Shown here: one piece after another, positions 10,771 through 20,145 of the stretch
How positions within the stretch are numbered: the stretch's first letter is position 1
How the letters are laid out: each line of letters begins with the position of its first letter
Origin: Elusimicrobiota bacterium
GTDB taxonomy: Bacteria; Elusimicrobiota; Elusimicrobia; FEN-1173
DNA: 64,000 bases
NCBI GenBank assembly: GCA_016722575.1
Contig: JADKIY010000002.1
Coordinates: forward strand, 558,001 to 622,000
Direction: 5' to 3'
Translations under genes and position numbers: made by a program
Notes under the pieces: model-generated
What the model was told of the DNA's origin: nothing
The model's database searches: none
Seen by the model: the letters and a program-made list of their open reading frames with translations, nothing else

Positions 10771-11186
10771 GCCAGTCTCCCGGGTTCGGCCCCGGTCTGA
10801 ACGGGATAGCCGCTTTTTTGCCACCAATCCAAACCGCCCACCAATTCCTTGATGGAGCAGCCGAAGGCCGCCAATCGGATGGCCGCCTTGGCCGCCGCGT
10901 TGCAGCCGATGCCGGCGCAACAGAGAACATACACCTTGCCCTGGGGCAGGCGGGTCGACACCGCGTCCCGATCGATTTCCCGGTAAGGCAGGTTGAGGGC
11001 CCCGGGCACGTGGCCCTTGGCGTAGGCCTCCGGCGATCGGGGGTCCAGCACCACGAAGGCGTCGACGCCGGCCTGAAGATCGGCGTAAACGTCCGAGGCG
11101 TCCGTCTCCAACGTCAATTTGTGGAGGAAATATTGGCGCGCTTGAACCGACTTGGCCGGCTTGTGTTCCAGGACCAGGGACGCCAC
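10767..11186 (-). CDS. Rhodanese-like domain protein between gltB and gltD
   Basis: A single rhodanese domain of 139 residues: FVVLDPRSPEAYAKGHVPGA is the conserved entry motif and VLCCAGIGCNAA is the active-site loop carrying the candidate sulfur-accepting cysteine. A GTG at 11186 is preferred because GGAGG lies eight bases upstream inside the end of gltB; an ATG further upstream would overlap gltB by 44 bases. Rhodaneses transfer sulfane sulfur or act as redox or binding domains. Being in the middle of the glutamate synthase genes suggests a link to Fe-S cluster supply or redox control, which is inference only. Confidence 0.85.
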
Positions 11187-11187
11187 C

Positions 11188-14100
11188 TCAGTTCCCTCCG
11201 ACGCGGGCGAGATCCCGCGCGTTTTCTTCAAAGGCCGCCATGATGGCTTCGTCGCCCGTCAGGCCGGCCGCGTGGACCTGCTTGATGGACTGGATCATCC
11301 GCTTGTAATCCTTGGGCATGATCTTGAGGAACGTCTTGATCAGGGCGGGCCCGGCCTCCAACACCCGCTTGGCCACGGTGCTGGTGGTGTAGAGCAGGTG
11401 CTTTTTCAATAAATTGCGGACTTCGTCGATGTCCTCGGGCTCCATGGGGTCGATCTCCACCATTTCGCGGTTGATGCGCTTGAGCAGCCCGTCGTCGGTG
11501 GGCATCAGGTAGGCCACGCCCCCGGACATGCCGGCCGCGAAATTCCGTCCCACGGGCCCCAAAACCACCAGGCGGCCGCCGGTCATGTATTCGCACCCGT
11601 GGTCGCCCACGCCTTCCACCACCGTGTGCACGCCGGAATTCCGGACGCAGAACCGCTCCCCGGCCTGGCCGCGGATGTAGGCCTCGCCGGACGTGGCGCC
11701 GTAGAAAGCGACGTTGCCGATGATGATGTTGTCTTCGGGCACGTAGGAGGCGTTCTTGGGCGGGGCCACGATCAACTTGCCGCCGGAAAGCCCCTTGCCG
11801 AAATAATCGTTGGCGTCCCCGTCCAACACCAGGGTCATGCCCCGGGGCACGAAGGCGCCGAAGCTTTGACCGGCCGACCCCGTGAAGGTCAGTTCAATGG
11901 TGTCGTCGGGCAGGCCCTTGGCCCCGTGCCGGCGCGTCAACTCGCTGCCGGTGATGGTCCCCGCCACGCGGTTGCGGTTTTGAATGGGCACCGTCGCCTT
12001 GACCTTCTCGCCGCGTTCCAGGGCGGGCTTGCAGAGATCCAGGAGCACGCGCATGTCCAGGGAATCGGCGATGCCGTGGTCCTGTTTCATCTGGGCGTAA
12101 CGGCCCACCTCGGGGCCGGCGGTCGGCGCGTAAAGGATGTTGGAGAAATCCAACCCCTTGGCTTTCCAGTGATCGACGGCCTTCCGGGCTTCCAAACGGT
12201 CCACCCGGCCGACCATCTCGTTCAACGAGCGGAAACCGAGCCGCGCCATCAGCTCCCGGACTTCCTGGGCGATGAAGCGCATGTAGTTCACCACGTGGGC
12301 CGGGTCGCCCGTGAATTTTTTCCGCAGTTTCGGGTCCTGGGTGGCCACGCCCACGGGGCAGGTGTTCAAGTGGCAAACGCGCATCATCACGCACCCCAGC
12401 ACCACCAAGGGGGCCGTGGCGAAACCGAATTCCTCCGCGCCCAACAGCGCGGCGATGACGACGTCCCGGCCGGTTTTGAGCTGGCCGTCGGTTTCCACCA
12501 CGATGCGGCTCCGCAGATTGTTGAGCACCAGGGTCTGGTGGGTTTCGGCCAAGCCGAGCTCCCAGGGCAGGCCCGCGTGTTTGATGGACGACTGGGGCGA
12601 GGCGCCCGTGCCGCCGTCGAAACCGGAAATCAGGACCACGTCCGCGTGGGCCTTGGCCACGCCGGCGGCCACCGTGCCGACGCCCACCTCCGAAACGAGT
12701 TTCACGCTGATGCGGGCGTGGTGGTTGGCGTTCTTCAGGTCGTGGATGAGCTCCGCCAGATCCTCGATGGAATAAATGTCGTGGTGCGGCGGGGGCGAAA
12801 TGAGCCCCACCCCGGCCGTGGTGTGCCGGGTCTTGGCGATCCAGGGATAAACCTTCGTGCCGGGCAACTGCCCGCCTTCGCCGGGCTTGGCCCCCTGGGC
12901 CATTTTGATCTGAATTTCCCGGGCGTTGACCAGGTAGAGGCTGGTCACGCCGAAGCGCCCCGAGGCCACCTGCTTGATGGCGCTGTTTTTGGAATCGCCG
13001 TTCGGAAGCAATTTGTAACGTTCGGGGTCCTCGCCGCCTTCCCCGGTGTTGGACTTGCCGCCCACCCGGTTCATGGCCACCGCCAGGGCCTCGTGGGCTT
13101 CCTGGGAGATGGATCCGTAGCTCATGGCGCCGGTTTTAAACCGTTTCATGAGGTCCTCCACCGACTCGACTTCGTCGATGGGAACGGACGCGCCGGGCTT
13201 GAAATCCAAAAGCCCCCGCAAAGTGTAGAGGGTTTTTTCCTGTTTGTTAATCACGTCGGCGTATTTCTTGTAGGCCCCGTAATTGTTGGTTCGCGCCGCC
13301 AGTTGCAGGCCGTGGATGGTTTCCGGGTTGAAGAGGTGCGCTTCGCCCTCTTTCCGCCATTGATACTGCCCTCCCACGTCCAACACCTTTCCATCGGTGA
13401 CCCGTTCCGGGAACGCGCGGTGGTGCCGCCGCCGGGCTTCCTCGGCGATCACGGACAGGTCGGCCCCCTCGATGCGGGTGGGCGTTCCCGTGAAATAAGG
13501 ATCCACGACGGACTTGTTCAACCCGATGGCTTCGAAAATCTGGGCGCCGCGGTAACTTTGGATTGTCGAGATGCCCATTTTGGAAATGGTTTTGACCGAT
13601 CCCTTGGTGGCCGCCTTGATGAAATTCTTGACGGCGGTTTTGTGGTCCACGTTCACCAGGAGGCCCTGGGCGATCATGTCGTCCAGGGTCTCGTAGGCGA
13701 GGTACGGGTTGATGGCCCCCACGCCGTAGCCCAGGAGGAGGGCGAAGTGATGCACTTCCCGGGGTTCTCCGCTTTCCAACAACAGACCGACCTTCATCCG
13801 CGTGCCCCGGCGGATCATGTCGTGGTGAAGAGCCGCCACCGCCAACAGGGCGGGAATGGGCGCGCGGGTCGGGGAAACGCCCCGGTCCGAGAGCACGAGA
13901 AGATTGGCGCCGTCTTTCACGGCCGCGTCGGCCGCCGCAAAAAGGTCTTTCAGGGCTTTCTCAAGCGATTGAACGCCGCCCGCGGGATCGAAAAGGATCG
14001 GGAGGGTGAGGGCCCGAAATCCGGGGGCGCTGATGTGCCGCAGTTTTTCCAATTGATCGTTGCTCAGGATGGGGCTTTTGAGTTCGATCAGCTTGGCGCT

Positions 14101-15762
14101 TTCGGCCGTGGGATCGAGCAGGTTGTGCTCGGACCCCAGGAGCGTCGTGGCGGAGGTGACGATTTCCTCCCGGATGGCGTCGATGGGCGGGTTGGTCACC
14201 TGGGCGAAGAGCTGCTTGAAATAGTTGTAGAGCAAATGGGGTTTTTCCGACAACACGGCGATGGGGGTGTCCGTCCCCATGGACCCGATGGCCTCCACGC
14301 CGCTCCGGGCCATGGGTTCCATCACCAAGCGCAAGTCCTCGTAGGTGTAGCCGAAACATTGCTGCCGCTGGACCACGTCGCCGTGGCTTTCGTGGGCGGG
14401 CGGGGTCGCGTCCCCCAAATCCTCCAACGCGATCAAATTCTTGTCCAGCCATTCGCGGTAGGGCTTTTCGGCGGCGATGGTTTTCTTGATTTCATCGTCG
14501 GCGATGATGCGGCCGGCCGCGGTGTCGATCAACAGCATCCGCCCCGGCTGAAGCCGGCCTTTGTGGAGCACCCGGTCCGCCGGAATGTCCAGAACGCCCA
14601 CTTCGGAAGCGAGAACCACCAGATCGTCCTGGGTGACCACGTAGCGGGAGGGCCGTAGTCCGTTGCGGTCCAGGGTCGCGCCCACCATCGTGCCGTCGGT
14701 GAAGCCCATGGAAGCGGGGCCGTCCCAGGGTTCCATCAGGCAGGAATGGAATTCGTAGAAGGCTTTCTTCTCCTCGGTCATGCTCTCGTGGTTGGACCAG
14801 GGCTCCGGGATCATCATCATCATGGCGTGGGGGAGCGAACGACCCGCCAGGACCATGAATTCCAGGCAGTTGTCAAACATCGCGGAGTCCGATCCGTCGG
14901 TGTCCACGACGGGCAAAATTTTCTTCAAATCGGGGCCGAAGGCGTTCGAAGCCAAAAGCGCCTCCCGGGCCATCATCCAATTGACGTTGCCCCGGAGGGT
15001 ATTGATCTCGCCGTTGTGAATGATGTAGCGGTACGGATGCGCCCGGTTCCAATTGGGAAAAGTGTTGGTCGAAAAGCGCGAATGGACCAGCGCCAGGGCC
15101 GAGGACAGCGCGGGGTCTTTGAGATCCGGGTAATAATCCTCCACCTGGCCCGAGAGCAACATGCCCTTGTAGACCAGCGTGCGGGCCGAGAGGCTCGGGA
15201 TGTAGAAGGTATTGGACCCGTTGGCGTCCAGATACTTGAGGGCGTGCTCCGCCCGTTTGCGGATCACGTACAGCTTGCGCTCAAAGGCCGGCTCGTCGGG
15301 CACGGAAGCCGACCGGCCGATGAAGGCCATGCGGCTGACGGGTTCCCCCGCCTTGGCGCTGTTGCCCAGGGCGCGGTTGTCGGTCGGAACCGCGCGCCAG
15401 CCGAGGAAAGCCTGCCCTTCTTCGTTGACCAGGGCCTCGAATGTCTTCTCCGCTTCGGCCCGCTTTTTCTCGTCCCGGGGGAAATACATCATGGCCACGC
15501 CGTACCGGCCCGGTTCGGGCAGGGCGACCCCGGCGGCCTTTTTCAGGAATTCGTGGGGAATCTGAATCAGAATGCCCGCGCCGTCGCCGGTGTTGGCCTC
15601 GCAGCCGCAGGCGCCGCGGTGGTTCAAATTATTGAGGACCGTCAACGCCTGGGAAACGATGGCGTGGGACTTCTTCCCTTTGATGTTGACGACGAAGCCG
15701 ATGCCGCAGGCGTCGTGCTCGAATTGGGGATCGTACAAGCCCTGCTGTTTGGGTTCGCTCAT
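11188..15762 (-). CDS. gltB: Glutamate synthase large subunit
   Basis: The 1524-residue alpha subunit makes two glutamates from glutamine and 2-oxoglutarate. An 18-residue propeptide precedes Cys19 in HDACGIGFVVNIKGK, the N-terminal nucleophile of the class II glutaminase domain. The central domain and the FMN/2-oxoglutarate barrel follow (GEGGEDPERYKLL, KPGEGGQLPGTKV, ISGFDGGTGASP), with cysteines in CHLNTCPVGVATQDP for the 3Fe-4S cluster. A beta-helical C-terminal domain ends the protein (GDHGCEYMTGGRLVVLG). The start overlaps the LysR stop in ATGA. The presence of gltD indicates the NAD(P)H-dependent form and not the ferredoxin-dependent enzyme. Confidence 0.97.
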   Translation of the reverse strand: MSEPKQQGLYDPQFEHDACGIGFVVNIKGKKSHAIVSQALTVLNNLNHRGACGCEANTGDGAGILIQIPHEFLKKAAGVALPEPGRYGVAMMYFPRDEKKRAEAEKTFEALVNEEGQAFLGWRAVPTDNRALGNSAKAGEPVSRMAFIGRSASVPDEPAFERKLYVIRKRAEHALKYLDANGSNTFYIPSLSARTLVYKGMLLSGQVEDYYPDLKDPALSSALALVHSRFSTNTFPNWNRAHPYRYIIHNGEINTLRGNVNWMMAREALLASNAFGPDLKKILPVVDTDGSDSAMFDNCLEFMVLAGRSLPHAMMMMIPEPWSNHESMTEEKKAFYEFHSCLMEPWDGPASMGFTDGTMVGATLDRNGLRPSRYVVTQDDLVVLASEVGVLDIPADRVLHKGRLQPGRMLLIDTAAGRIIADDEIKKTIAAEKPYREWLDKNLIALEDLGDATPPAHESHGDVVQRQQCFGYTYEDLRLVMEPMARSGVEAIGSMGTDTPIAVLSEKPHLLYNYFKQLFAQVTNPPIDAIREEIVTSATTLLGSEHNLLDPTAESAKLIELKSPILSNDQLEKLRHISAPGFRALTLPILFDPAGGVQSLEKALKDLFAAADAAVKDGANLLVLSDRGVSPTRAPIPALLAVAALHHDMIRRGTRMKVGLLLESGEPREVHHFALLLGYGVGAINPYLAYETLDDMIAQGLLVNVDHKTAVKNFIKAATKGSVKTISKMGISTIQSYRGAQIFEAIGLNKSVVDPYFTGTPTRIEGADLSVIAEEARRRHHRAFPERVTDGKVLDVGGQYQWRKEGEAHLFNPETIHGLQLAARTNNYGAYKKYADVINKQEKTLYTLRGLLDFKPGASVPIDEVESVEDLMKRFKTGAMSYGSISQEAHEALAVAMNRVGGKSNTGEGGEDPERYKLLPNGDSKNSAIKQVASGRFGVTSLYLVNAREIQIKMAQGAKPGEGGQLPGTKVYPWIAKTRHTTAGVGLISPPPHHDIYSIEDLAELIHDLKNANHHARISVKLVSEVGVGTVAAGVAKAHADVVLISGFDGGTGASPQSSIKHAGLPWELGLAETHQTLVLNNLRSRIVVETDGQLKTGRDVVIAALLGAEEFGFATAPLVVLGCVMMRVCHLNTCPVGVATQDPKLRKKFTGDPAHVVNYMRFIAQEVRELMARLGFRSLNEMVGRVDRLEARKAVDHWKAKGLDFSNILYAPTAGPEVGRYAQMKQDHGIADSLDMRVLLDLCKPALERGEKVKATVPIQNRNRVAGTITGSELTRRHGAKGLPDDTIELTFTGSAGQSFGAFVPRGMTLVLDGDANDYFGKGLSGGKLIVAPPKNASYVPEDNIIIGNVAFYGATSGEAYIRGQAGERFCVRNSGVHTVVEGVGDHGCEYMTGGRLVVLGPVGRNFAAGMSGGVAYLMPTDDGLLKRINREMVEIDPMEPEDIDEVRNLLKKHLLYTTSTVAKRVLEAGPALIKTFLKIMPKDYKRMIQSIKQVHAAGLTGDEAIMAAFEENARDLARVGGN

Positions 15763-16694
15763 TTTGTTTTTCCTGTCCTCGTTGACACGACGTTGGCGGT
15801 TCCATCGGCGCTGGCGCCGTCCGCCCGCAGGGCCCGCACAAACCCCGCCACGTTGGGCCGCGGGGCTTTCCCCCGACGTTGGAGGATGCCCAGCGGGCGA
15901 TAAAACGGTTTGCCCTTGAGGGGCACGGCGGCCAAGGTTCCGGCCCGCACTTCCCGCTCCACGGTGGGGGCCGGCAGGAGCGACACGCCCGAGCCGATTT
16001 CCACCGCCTGCTTGATCGCCTCGATGTTGTCGAACTCGAGGGCGACCTCCACCGCGACGCCGGTTTTTCTCAAAAACCGGTCCATTTCGCGGCGGACCGT
16101 CAAATCTTTATCGAAGGCCACGAAGGGTTCGCCGGAGAGCCGCGCGGCGTCCACCTCGGCCCGCCGGGCGAAGGGGTGGTCCGCGGCGCAGGCCACGACG
16201 ATTTCCTCGCGCCGCCAGGGGATCACGTCCACGTCCCGCCGGGCCTGGGGGAAGGAAACGATGCCCACGTCCGCCCGGTCCTCGGCCACCGCGTCGTACA
16301 CCCGGTCCGGGTGGGCGTATTCCAAGTGCACCTTGACCGCGGGGTTCTGTTTCAAAAACTTTTCCACAAACTCCCGCATGTGGCGCAGGCCGACGGAGTA
16401 GATGGCCGCCACGCGGACTTCGGCGTTTTCCGTGCGCTGGCGCCCGCTGACCCGCCGCTCCAGGGCGTCGTAATGATCGATCAACTCGCGGCATCCGTCG
16501 TAAAACTGTTTTCCAGCGGGGGTGAGGGTCCAGGGACGGCGCGACCGGTCGATGAGCGTCACCCCCAGGCGGGACTCCAATTGATGCACGGCCTGGCTGG
16601 CGGCGGACTGGGTGACGTTGTGAACCTCGGCGGAGCGGGAAAAGCTGCGCAGGCGGGCCACGTCGCAAAAGATCTTCAGTGTTTCGATGTGCAC
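15759..16694 (-). CDS. LysR-family transcriptional regulator (GltC-like position)
   Basis: A 311-residue LysR protein. The winged helix-turn-helix is at residues about 1-65 (FSRSAEVHNVTQSAASQAVH, QLESRLGVTLIDRSRR), followed by a periplasmic-binding-like co-inducer domain. It begins with GTG and its stop overlaps the gltB start, so it is the first gene of the glt operon and not divergent as in the classic gltC arrangement. The likely role is control of glutamate synthase in response to a nitrogen or carbon metabolite. A 14-base perfect palindrome lies 107-120 bases upstream of its start and could be its own operator. Confidence 0.9.
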   Translation of the reverse strand: MHIETLKIFCDVARLRSFSRSAEVHNVTQSAASQAVHQLESRLGVTLIDRSRRPWTLTPAGKQFYDGCRELIDHYDALERRVSGRQRTENAEVRVAAIYSVGLRHMREFVEKFLKQNPAVKVHLEYAHPDRVYDAVAEDRADVGIVSFPQARRDVDVIPWRREEIVVACAADHPFARRAEVDAARLSGEPFVAFDKDLTVRREMDRFLRKTGVAVEVALEFDNIEAIKQAVEIGSGVSLLPAPTVEREVRAGTLAAVPLKGKPFYRPLGILQRRGKAPRPNVAGFVRALRADGASADGTANVVSTRTGKTK

Positions 16695-16800
16695 GCGTCC
16701 CCCGAGAAACGGATCGGGCGCCCGCGCGCACCGGCCGGGCGACCCCGCGGGTCGAAAACCGGTCGTTAGATGCTATATTTTTTTATTGAATATTAAAAGA

Positions 16801-16814
16801 TTCTAATATTAGAA
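16801..16814. promoter_or_regulatory. Perfect palindrome upstream of the lysR-glt operon
   Basis: TTCTAATATTAGAA is a perfect 14-base inverted repeat in an AT-rich island between lemA and the LysR gene. LysR proteins usually bind T-N11-A dyads, which this sequence satisfies. An AT-rich tract with possible -10 boxes (such as TATAGC near 16770) lies between it and the gene. It is a candidate autoregulatory operator. Confidence 0.5.
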
Positions 16815-16835
16815 TCGCTAATACAAAGGCGCCCG

Positions 16836-17402
16836 CTAGAAGGCCACCACCGGGGCCGTCTGGGCCTGGGGCGCCGCTTCAAAATACCCCCGCGGCGCGA
16901 AACCCGACCAACGGGCCACCAGGTTCCCGGGGAAAAGCCGGAGCGCCACGTTGTAAGTTTTGGCGGCCTCGTTGAACCGCCTCCGCTCGACCGCGATCCG
17001 GTTTTCCGTTCCGGCCAGCTCGTCCTGGAGTTTTAGAAAATTCTCGTTGGCCTTGAGGTCGGGGTATTTCTCAATCACGACCATGAGGCGCGACAGGGCG
17101 CCTTCCAGCCCCTGGGCGGCGGACATTTTGTCGCCGGGGGTTTTGGCTTCGCCCCATTGGCTTCGAAGACGCGTGACTTCCTCCAGCACCGAGGCTTCGT
17201 GCTTCGCGTAGCCTTTCACGGTGTTCACCAGGTTGGGGACCAAATCAAAACGCCGCTGCAAAACGTTTTCCACCTGGGCCCAGGCGGCGGTGGCGCCTTC
17301 GTTCAGCCCCACCAACCGGTTGTAGGTGCCGACGGCCCACAGACCGCCCACCACGACCAACGCCCCCACCCCCAAAACGGCCACCGCGATTTTGCTTTTC
17401 AT
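16836..17402 (-). CDS. lemA: LemA family protein
   Basis: A 188-residue membrane-anchored protein. One N-terminal transmembrane helix (VAVLGVGALVVVGGLWAVG) is followed by YNRLVGLNEGATAAWAQVEN and LQRRFDLVPNLVNTVKGYA, the family's defining stretch, then a helical bundle ending with YNVALRLFPGNLVA. GGGAGG lies five bases before the ATG. LemA function is not well defined; the gene often neighbours TPM-domain (YgcG-like) genes, as it does here, which suggests a cell-envelope role. Confidence 0.93.
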   Translation of the reverse strand: MKSKIAVAVLGVGALVVVGGLWAVGTYNRLVGLNEGATAAWAQVENVLQRRFDLVPNLVNTVKGYAKHEASVLEEVTRLRSQWGEAKTPGDKMSAAQGLEGALSRLMVVIEKYPDLKANENFLKLQDELAGTENRIAVERRRFNEAAKTYNVALRLFPGNLVARWSGFAPRGYFEAAPQAQTAPVVAF

Positions 17403-17415
17403 TGAACCCTCCCGG

Positions 17416-18132
17416 TCACAGGGCGTCGACGGCGGCCAAAACGTCGTCGATCGCCTTCAAATATCGGTCGAACAACACGTCGGGGTCGCCCGCGGGCTTG
17501 ACCCCCGTTTTCATGCTCAAAATTTCCCCCACCACGTCGGCGTCGAAGGAAACCTTTCGGGCCAGCGCGCCCAGGGCGTCCGTCTTTTTCACCGGCGGCT
17601 CCTCGCCGAAGAGCCGCAGGGCGTGGCGGAAGAGAACCAACACCCCCGACACGGACTGGACCATCACGCGCAACAGGTCTTTCCGCCGACCGCCCGCCTC
17701 GAAATACGCCCGCCGCAGACGCAGGAGTTTCCCCTTCAATTCGTGTTCGATTTGGTGGCGCAGATGAACGCCCTGGACGTGGAGCGGGGCGATGACGTCC
17801 GCGCCGGCCAGCACCCGGTACCCGTCCCGGAGATCCAAAAACTCCACCGGAAAATCCTCCACCGACCGGGACAAACCGTCTTTGGAAAAAAACACCGGGA
17901 TGGGTTGGCCGGATTTCCGCCACCGCCACACGGCGGGCAAGGCCCGCTTTAAAACGGGCAGGGACCCGTCTTTCAGAACGACGATGAGGTTCTGATCCGA
18001 ATGGCCTTCCACAAAATTTCCCGAGGCGGCCGACCCGTGCAGGACGATGGACACCAACTGGGGTCCCAGGAGGCCCGCCAATTCCCCGGCGAAATCCGCC
18101 GCGGTCTTCTTCTTAAAAAATGAACTCACCAT
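17416..18132 (-). CDS. Nucleotidyltransferase-domain protein
   Basis: About 238 residues. The N-terminal third carries a Pol-beta-type nucleotidyltransferase signature, LHGSAASGNFVEGHSDQNLI: the GS...S motif followed by D-x-N, where the second metal-binding Asp of a canonical D-x-D appears to be Asn. The rest is helical. The start is either ATG at 18132 or GTG at 18129; the latter gives a GTGA overlap with the TPM gene. The substrate is unknown; antitoxin-like, nucleotide-transfer or inactive roles are all possible. It sits between the TPM and LemA genes. Confidence 0.7.
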   Translation of the reverse strand: MVSSFFKKKTAADFAGELAGLLGPQLVSIVLHGSAASGNFVEGHSDQNLIVVLKDGSLPVLKRALPAVWRWRKSGQPIPVFFSKDGLSRSVEDFPVEFLDLRDGYRVLAGADVIAPLHVQGVHLRHQIEHELKGKLLRLRRAYFEAGGRRKDLLRVMVQSVSGVLVLFRHALRLFGEEPPVKKTDALGALARKVSFDADVVGEILSMKTGVKPAGDPDVLFDRYLKAIDDVLAAVDAL

Positions 18133-18938
18133 GATCCCGACGCTCCTCCTCCACCGGACGATCCGCCGCCAAAACCTCCGCCCCCGCCCCCAAAGCCGCC
18201 GGACCCGAAGCTTCCCCCGCCCCCGCGACCGCCGCCCCAGAGGGCGTGTTGGATCGGGTGATCCGGACCGGCGAAGAGATACCGGAGCCCCAACGCGGCC
18301 AACCCCGACACCAAGGCCCCGGCGAAGGAAACACCCGTTTTTAAAACCGCCAATAGGATGAAAACGTAGCCGAGGCCTCCGAAAAATAACACCACCAGAA
18401 AACCGAGGAGCCAGGGATACCAGGACCGGTCTTCCACCCGCGTGGACTCCGCGGGAAATTCGACCGCCCCCCCGCGGACGATCGTCGCCACGCTTTGGGC
18501 GCCCGCCTCGAGCCCCGCCGCCAGCCGCCCCGCTTTGAATTCGGGGATCATTTTCGCCCGGATGATTTCCCCGCACAACCCGTCGTTCAGCGTCCCTTCC
18601 AGGCCGTACCCCACCTCGATCCGGGTTTTGCGGTCCTGCACGGCCAACAATATCAAAACGCCGTTGTCTTTTCCCTTTTTCCCGACACCCCAGGCGTTGA
18701 AGAGCGCGTTGGCGGCGTTCTCCACCGTGTCGCCTTCCAGGGAGGGGACGGTGACGATGGCCAGTTCGGCCGTGGTCTTGTTCTCCAGGCCGGCGGCCAG
18801 GGACGTAAGCCGGGCCCGGGCGTCGGCGTCCAATACCCCGGCGAAATCGGATACGGCGCCCTGGGGTTTGGGGAATTCCCGGGCCACGGCCGTCCCGGCG
18901 GCCGTCAGAAATCCCAGGGCCAAAAGGGCCTTTTTCAT
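18126..18938 (-). CDS. TPM-domain (YgcG-like) membrane protein with glycine-rich tail
   Basis: A 270-residue protein. A signal peptide (MKKALLALGFLTAAGTAVA) is followed by a TPM domain at residues about 25-150 (VSDFAGVLDADARARLTSLA, KGKDNGVLILLAVQDRKTRI, EVGYGLEGTLNDGLCGEII), then two hydrophobic stretches at about 170-225 and a C-terminal tail of almost pure Gly and Ser. TPM proteins are exported, and some have acid phosphatase activity. The ATG at 18938 forms ATGA with the TPR stop. Together with LemA this is a recurrent envelope gene pair. Confidence 0.88.
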   Translation of the reverse strand: MKKALLALGFLTAAGTAVAREFPKPQGAVSDFAGVLDADARARLTSLAAGLENKTTAELAIVTVPSLEGDTVENAANALFNAWGVGKKGKDNGVLILLAVQDRKTRIEVGYGLEGTLNDGLCGEIIRAKMIPEFKAGRLAAGLEAGAQSVATIVRGGAVEFPAESTRVEDRSWYPWLLGFLVVLFFGGLGYVFILLAVLKTGVSFAGALVSGLAALGLRYLFAGPDHPIQHALWGGGRGGGGSFGSGGFGGGGGGFGGGSSGGGGASGSW

Positions 18939-20107
18939 GGAATGTCTTTCCAACGTTTCACGGTCGCCGGAGATACCCCGAAGGAGCCCAAGGCCGCGAC
19001 GTTGTTGGGGTTCAAGGCCCACTGGGCCAAAGCCGACTCGTAGGGCAAGTCGTGGCGAAGGGATTCCCGAAGGGCCCGCCGACGGAAAGCCGTTGCCAGG
19101 GTCGGCCGGCCGGCCTTTTCCGCCCAGGCCCCCAATCCCAGCAACGCCATCGCGACGCCCCGGGCATCCTCGGATTTACGGAAAAGAGCGAGGGCTTTGT
19201 CGTAGGCGCGGCGGGACTCCGCGAGTCGATCCAACCGACGAAAGCTCCCCCCGAGTCCCCACCAGGCGAAGCCTTCGCTGCTTTCGTCCCCGAGCTTTTT
19301 GTAAAGACCGGCGGAACGGCGGTAAAGGGGGAGGGTTTTTCGGGCGTCGCCGTAGGTCCGGTGGGCGTTGGCCATGCCGCAAAGCCCGTACGCCCGGCCG
19401 AAGGGATCCCCCAGGCGGTCCAAGAGGCCGTGGGCGCGTCGATAGAAAGCGAGGGAGGGGGCGGAGCGGCCGATGACCCGGGCCACGCCGCCGGCGCCGC
19501 AGAGGGCAAAGGCTTCCGCGGAACGATCGCCCAACCGTCGGGCCAAGGCCGCCGCCCTGGAAAAAGCACCGACGGCGGAGGGGAGATGGCCGGAAAAACG
19601 CTCGACCCCGCCCAAAGACCACCAGGCGTGCTGCCGGGCGGCCGGAGAGGCTCCTTGGGCGCGGAGGACCCGCTGCAGAAGGGCCCGGGCTTTCGGGAAA
19701 TTCCCCAGGCCCCGCTCCACCAGGGCCGATTCCATCCAAATTTCCTCGGGCGGCGGGGACGAGGCGCCGAACCGGCGCGCCCGCTCCACCGTTCGCCACA
19801 GGGCCCGGGCCCGGGCGTACCGGCCCAAAACCCGAAGACAAGCGCTCACTCCCAGGAGGGTTCGAAGGCGCTCCGTGGGTACGTTTAATCGGCGATAGAG
19901 GGCGTGGGACCGGCCGTAGAAGGAAAGGGCCTTTTGAAAGGCCCCCAGGGCGCGGAGGGTTTCGGCTTCTTGATGAAGGACGTCCGCCCGCAAATAAGGG
20001 TCGCGGGCGATTCGACGAACACGGGCGTAGAGGGGCCGGGCGCGATCGTATTGCCCCTGGGCAAAGAAGCGCTCGGCCTTCTGAAGAAGGAAGAGAGCGT
20101 CCGCCAT
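18935..20107 (-). CDS. Tetratricopeptide repeat protein
   Basis: A 390-residue all-helical protein made of about nine TPR-like units, for example ERFFAQGQYDRARPLYARVR, GRYARARALWRTVERAR, GNFPKARALLQRVLRAQG and GDARKTLPLYRRSAGLYKKL. No signal peptide or membrane segment is seen. It is probably a cytoplasmic scaffold or a degenerate regulator. It lies 38 bases downstream of rpsI and overlaps the TPM gene, so it is probably carried by read-through from the ribosomal operon. Confidence 0.85.
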   Translation of the reverse strand: MADALFLLQKAERFFAQGQYDRARPLYARVRRIARDPYLRADVLHQEAETLRALGAFQKALSFYGRSHALYRRLNVPTERLRTLLGVSACLRVLGRYARARALWRTVERARRFGASSPPPEEIWMESALVERGLGNFPKARALLQRVLRAQGASPAARQHAWWSLGGVERFSGHLPSAVGAFSRAAALARRLGDRSAEAFALCGAGGVARVIGRSAPSLAFYRRAHGLLDRLGDPFGRAYGLCGMANAHRTYGDARKTLPLYRRSAGLYKKLGDESSEGFAWWGLGGSFRRLDRLAESRRAYDKALALFRKSEDARGVAMALLGLGAWAEKAGRPTLATAFRRRALRESLRHDLPYESALAQWALNPNNVAALGSFGVSPATVKRWKDIP

Positions 20108-20145
20108 GGCGGGTCGATTGGGGGAGCGGTCGGGGACCGCGGGAA

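Noticed and set aside
11599..14658. A 1019-codon open frame on the plus strand
   Set aside because: It lies opposite gltB, whose catalytic motifs are complete. Long antisense frames are expected in GC-rich coding DNA, and the translated sequence has no recognisable domain.
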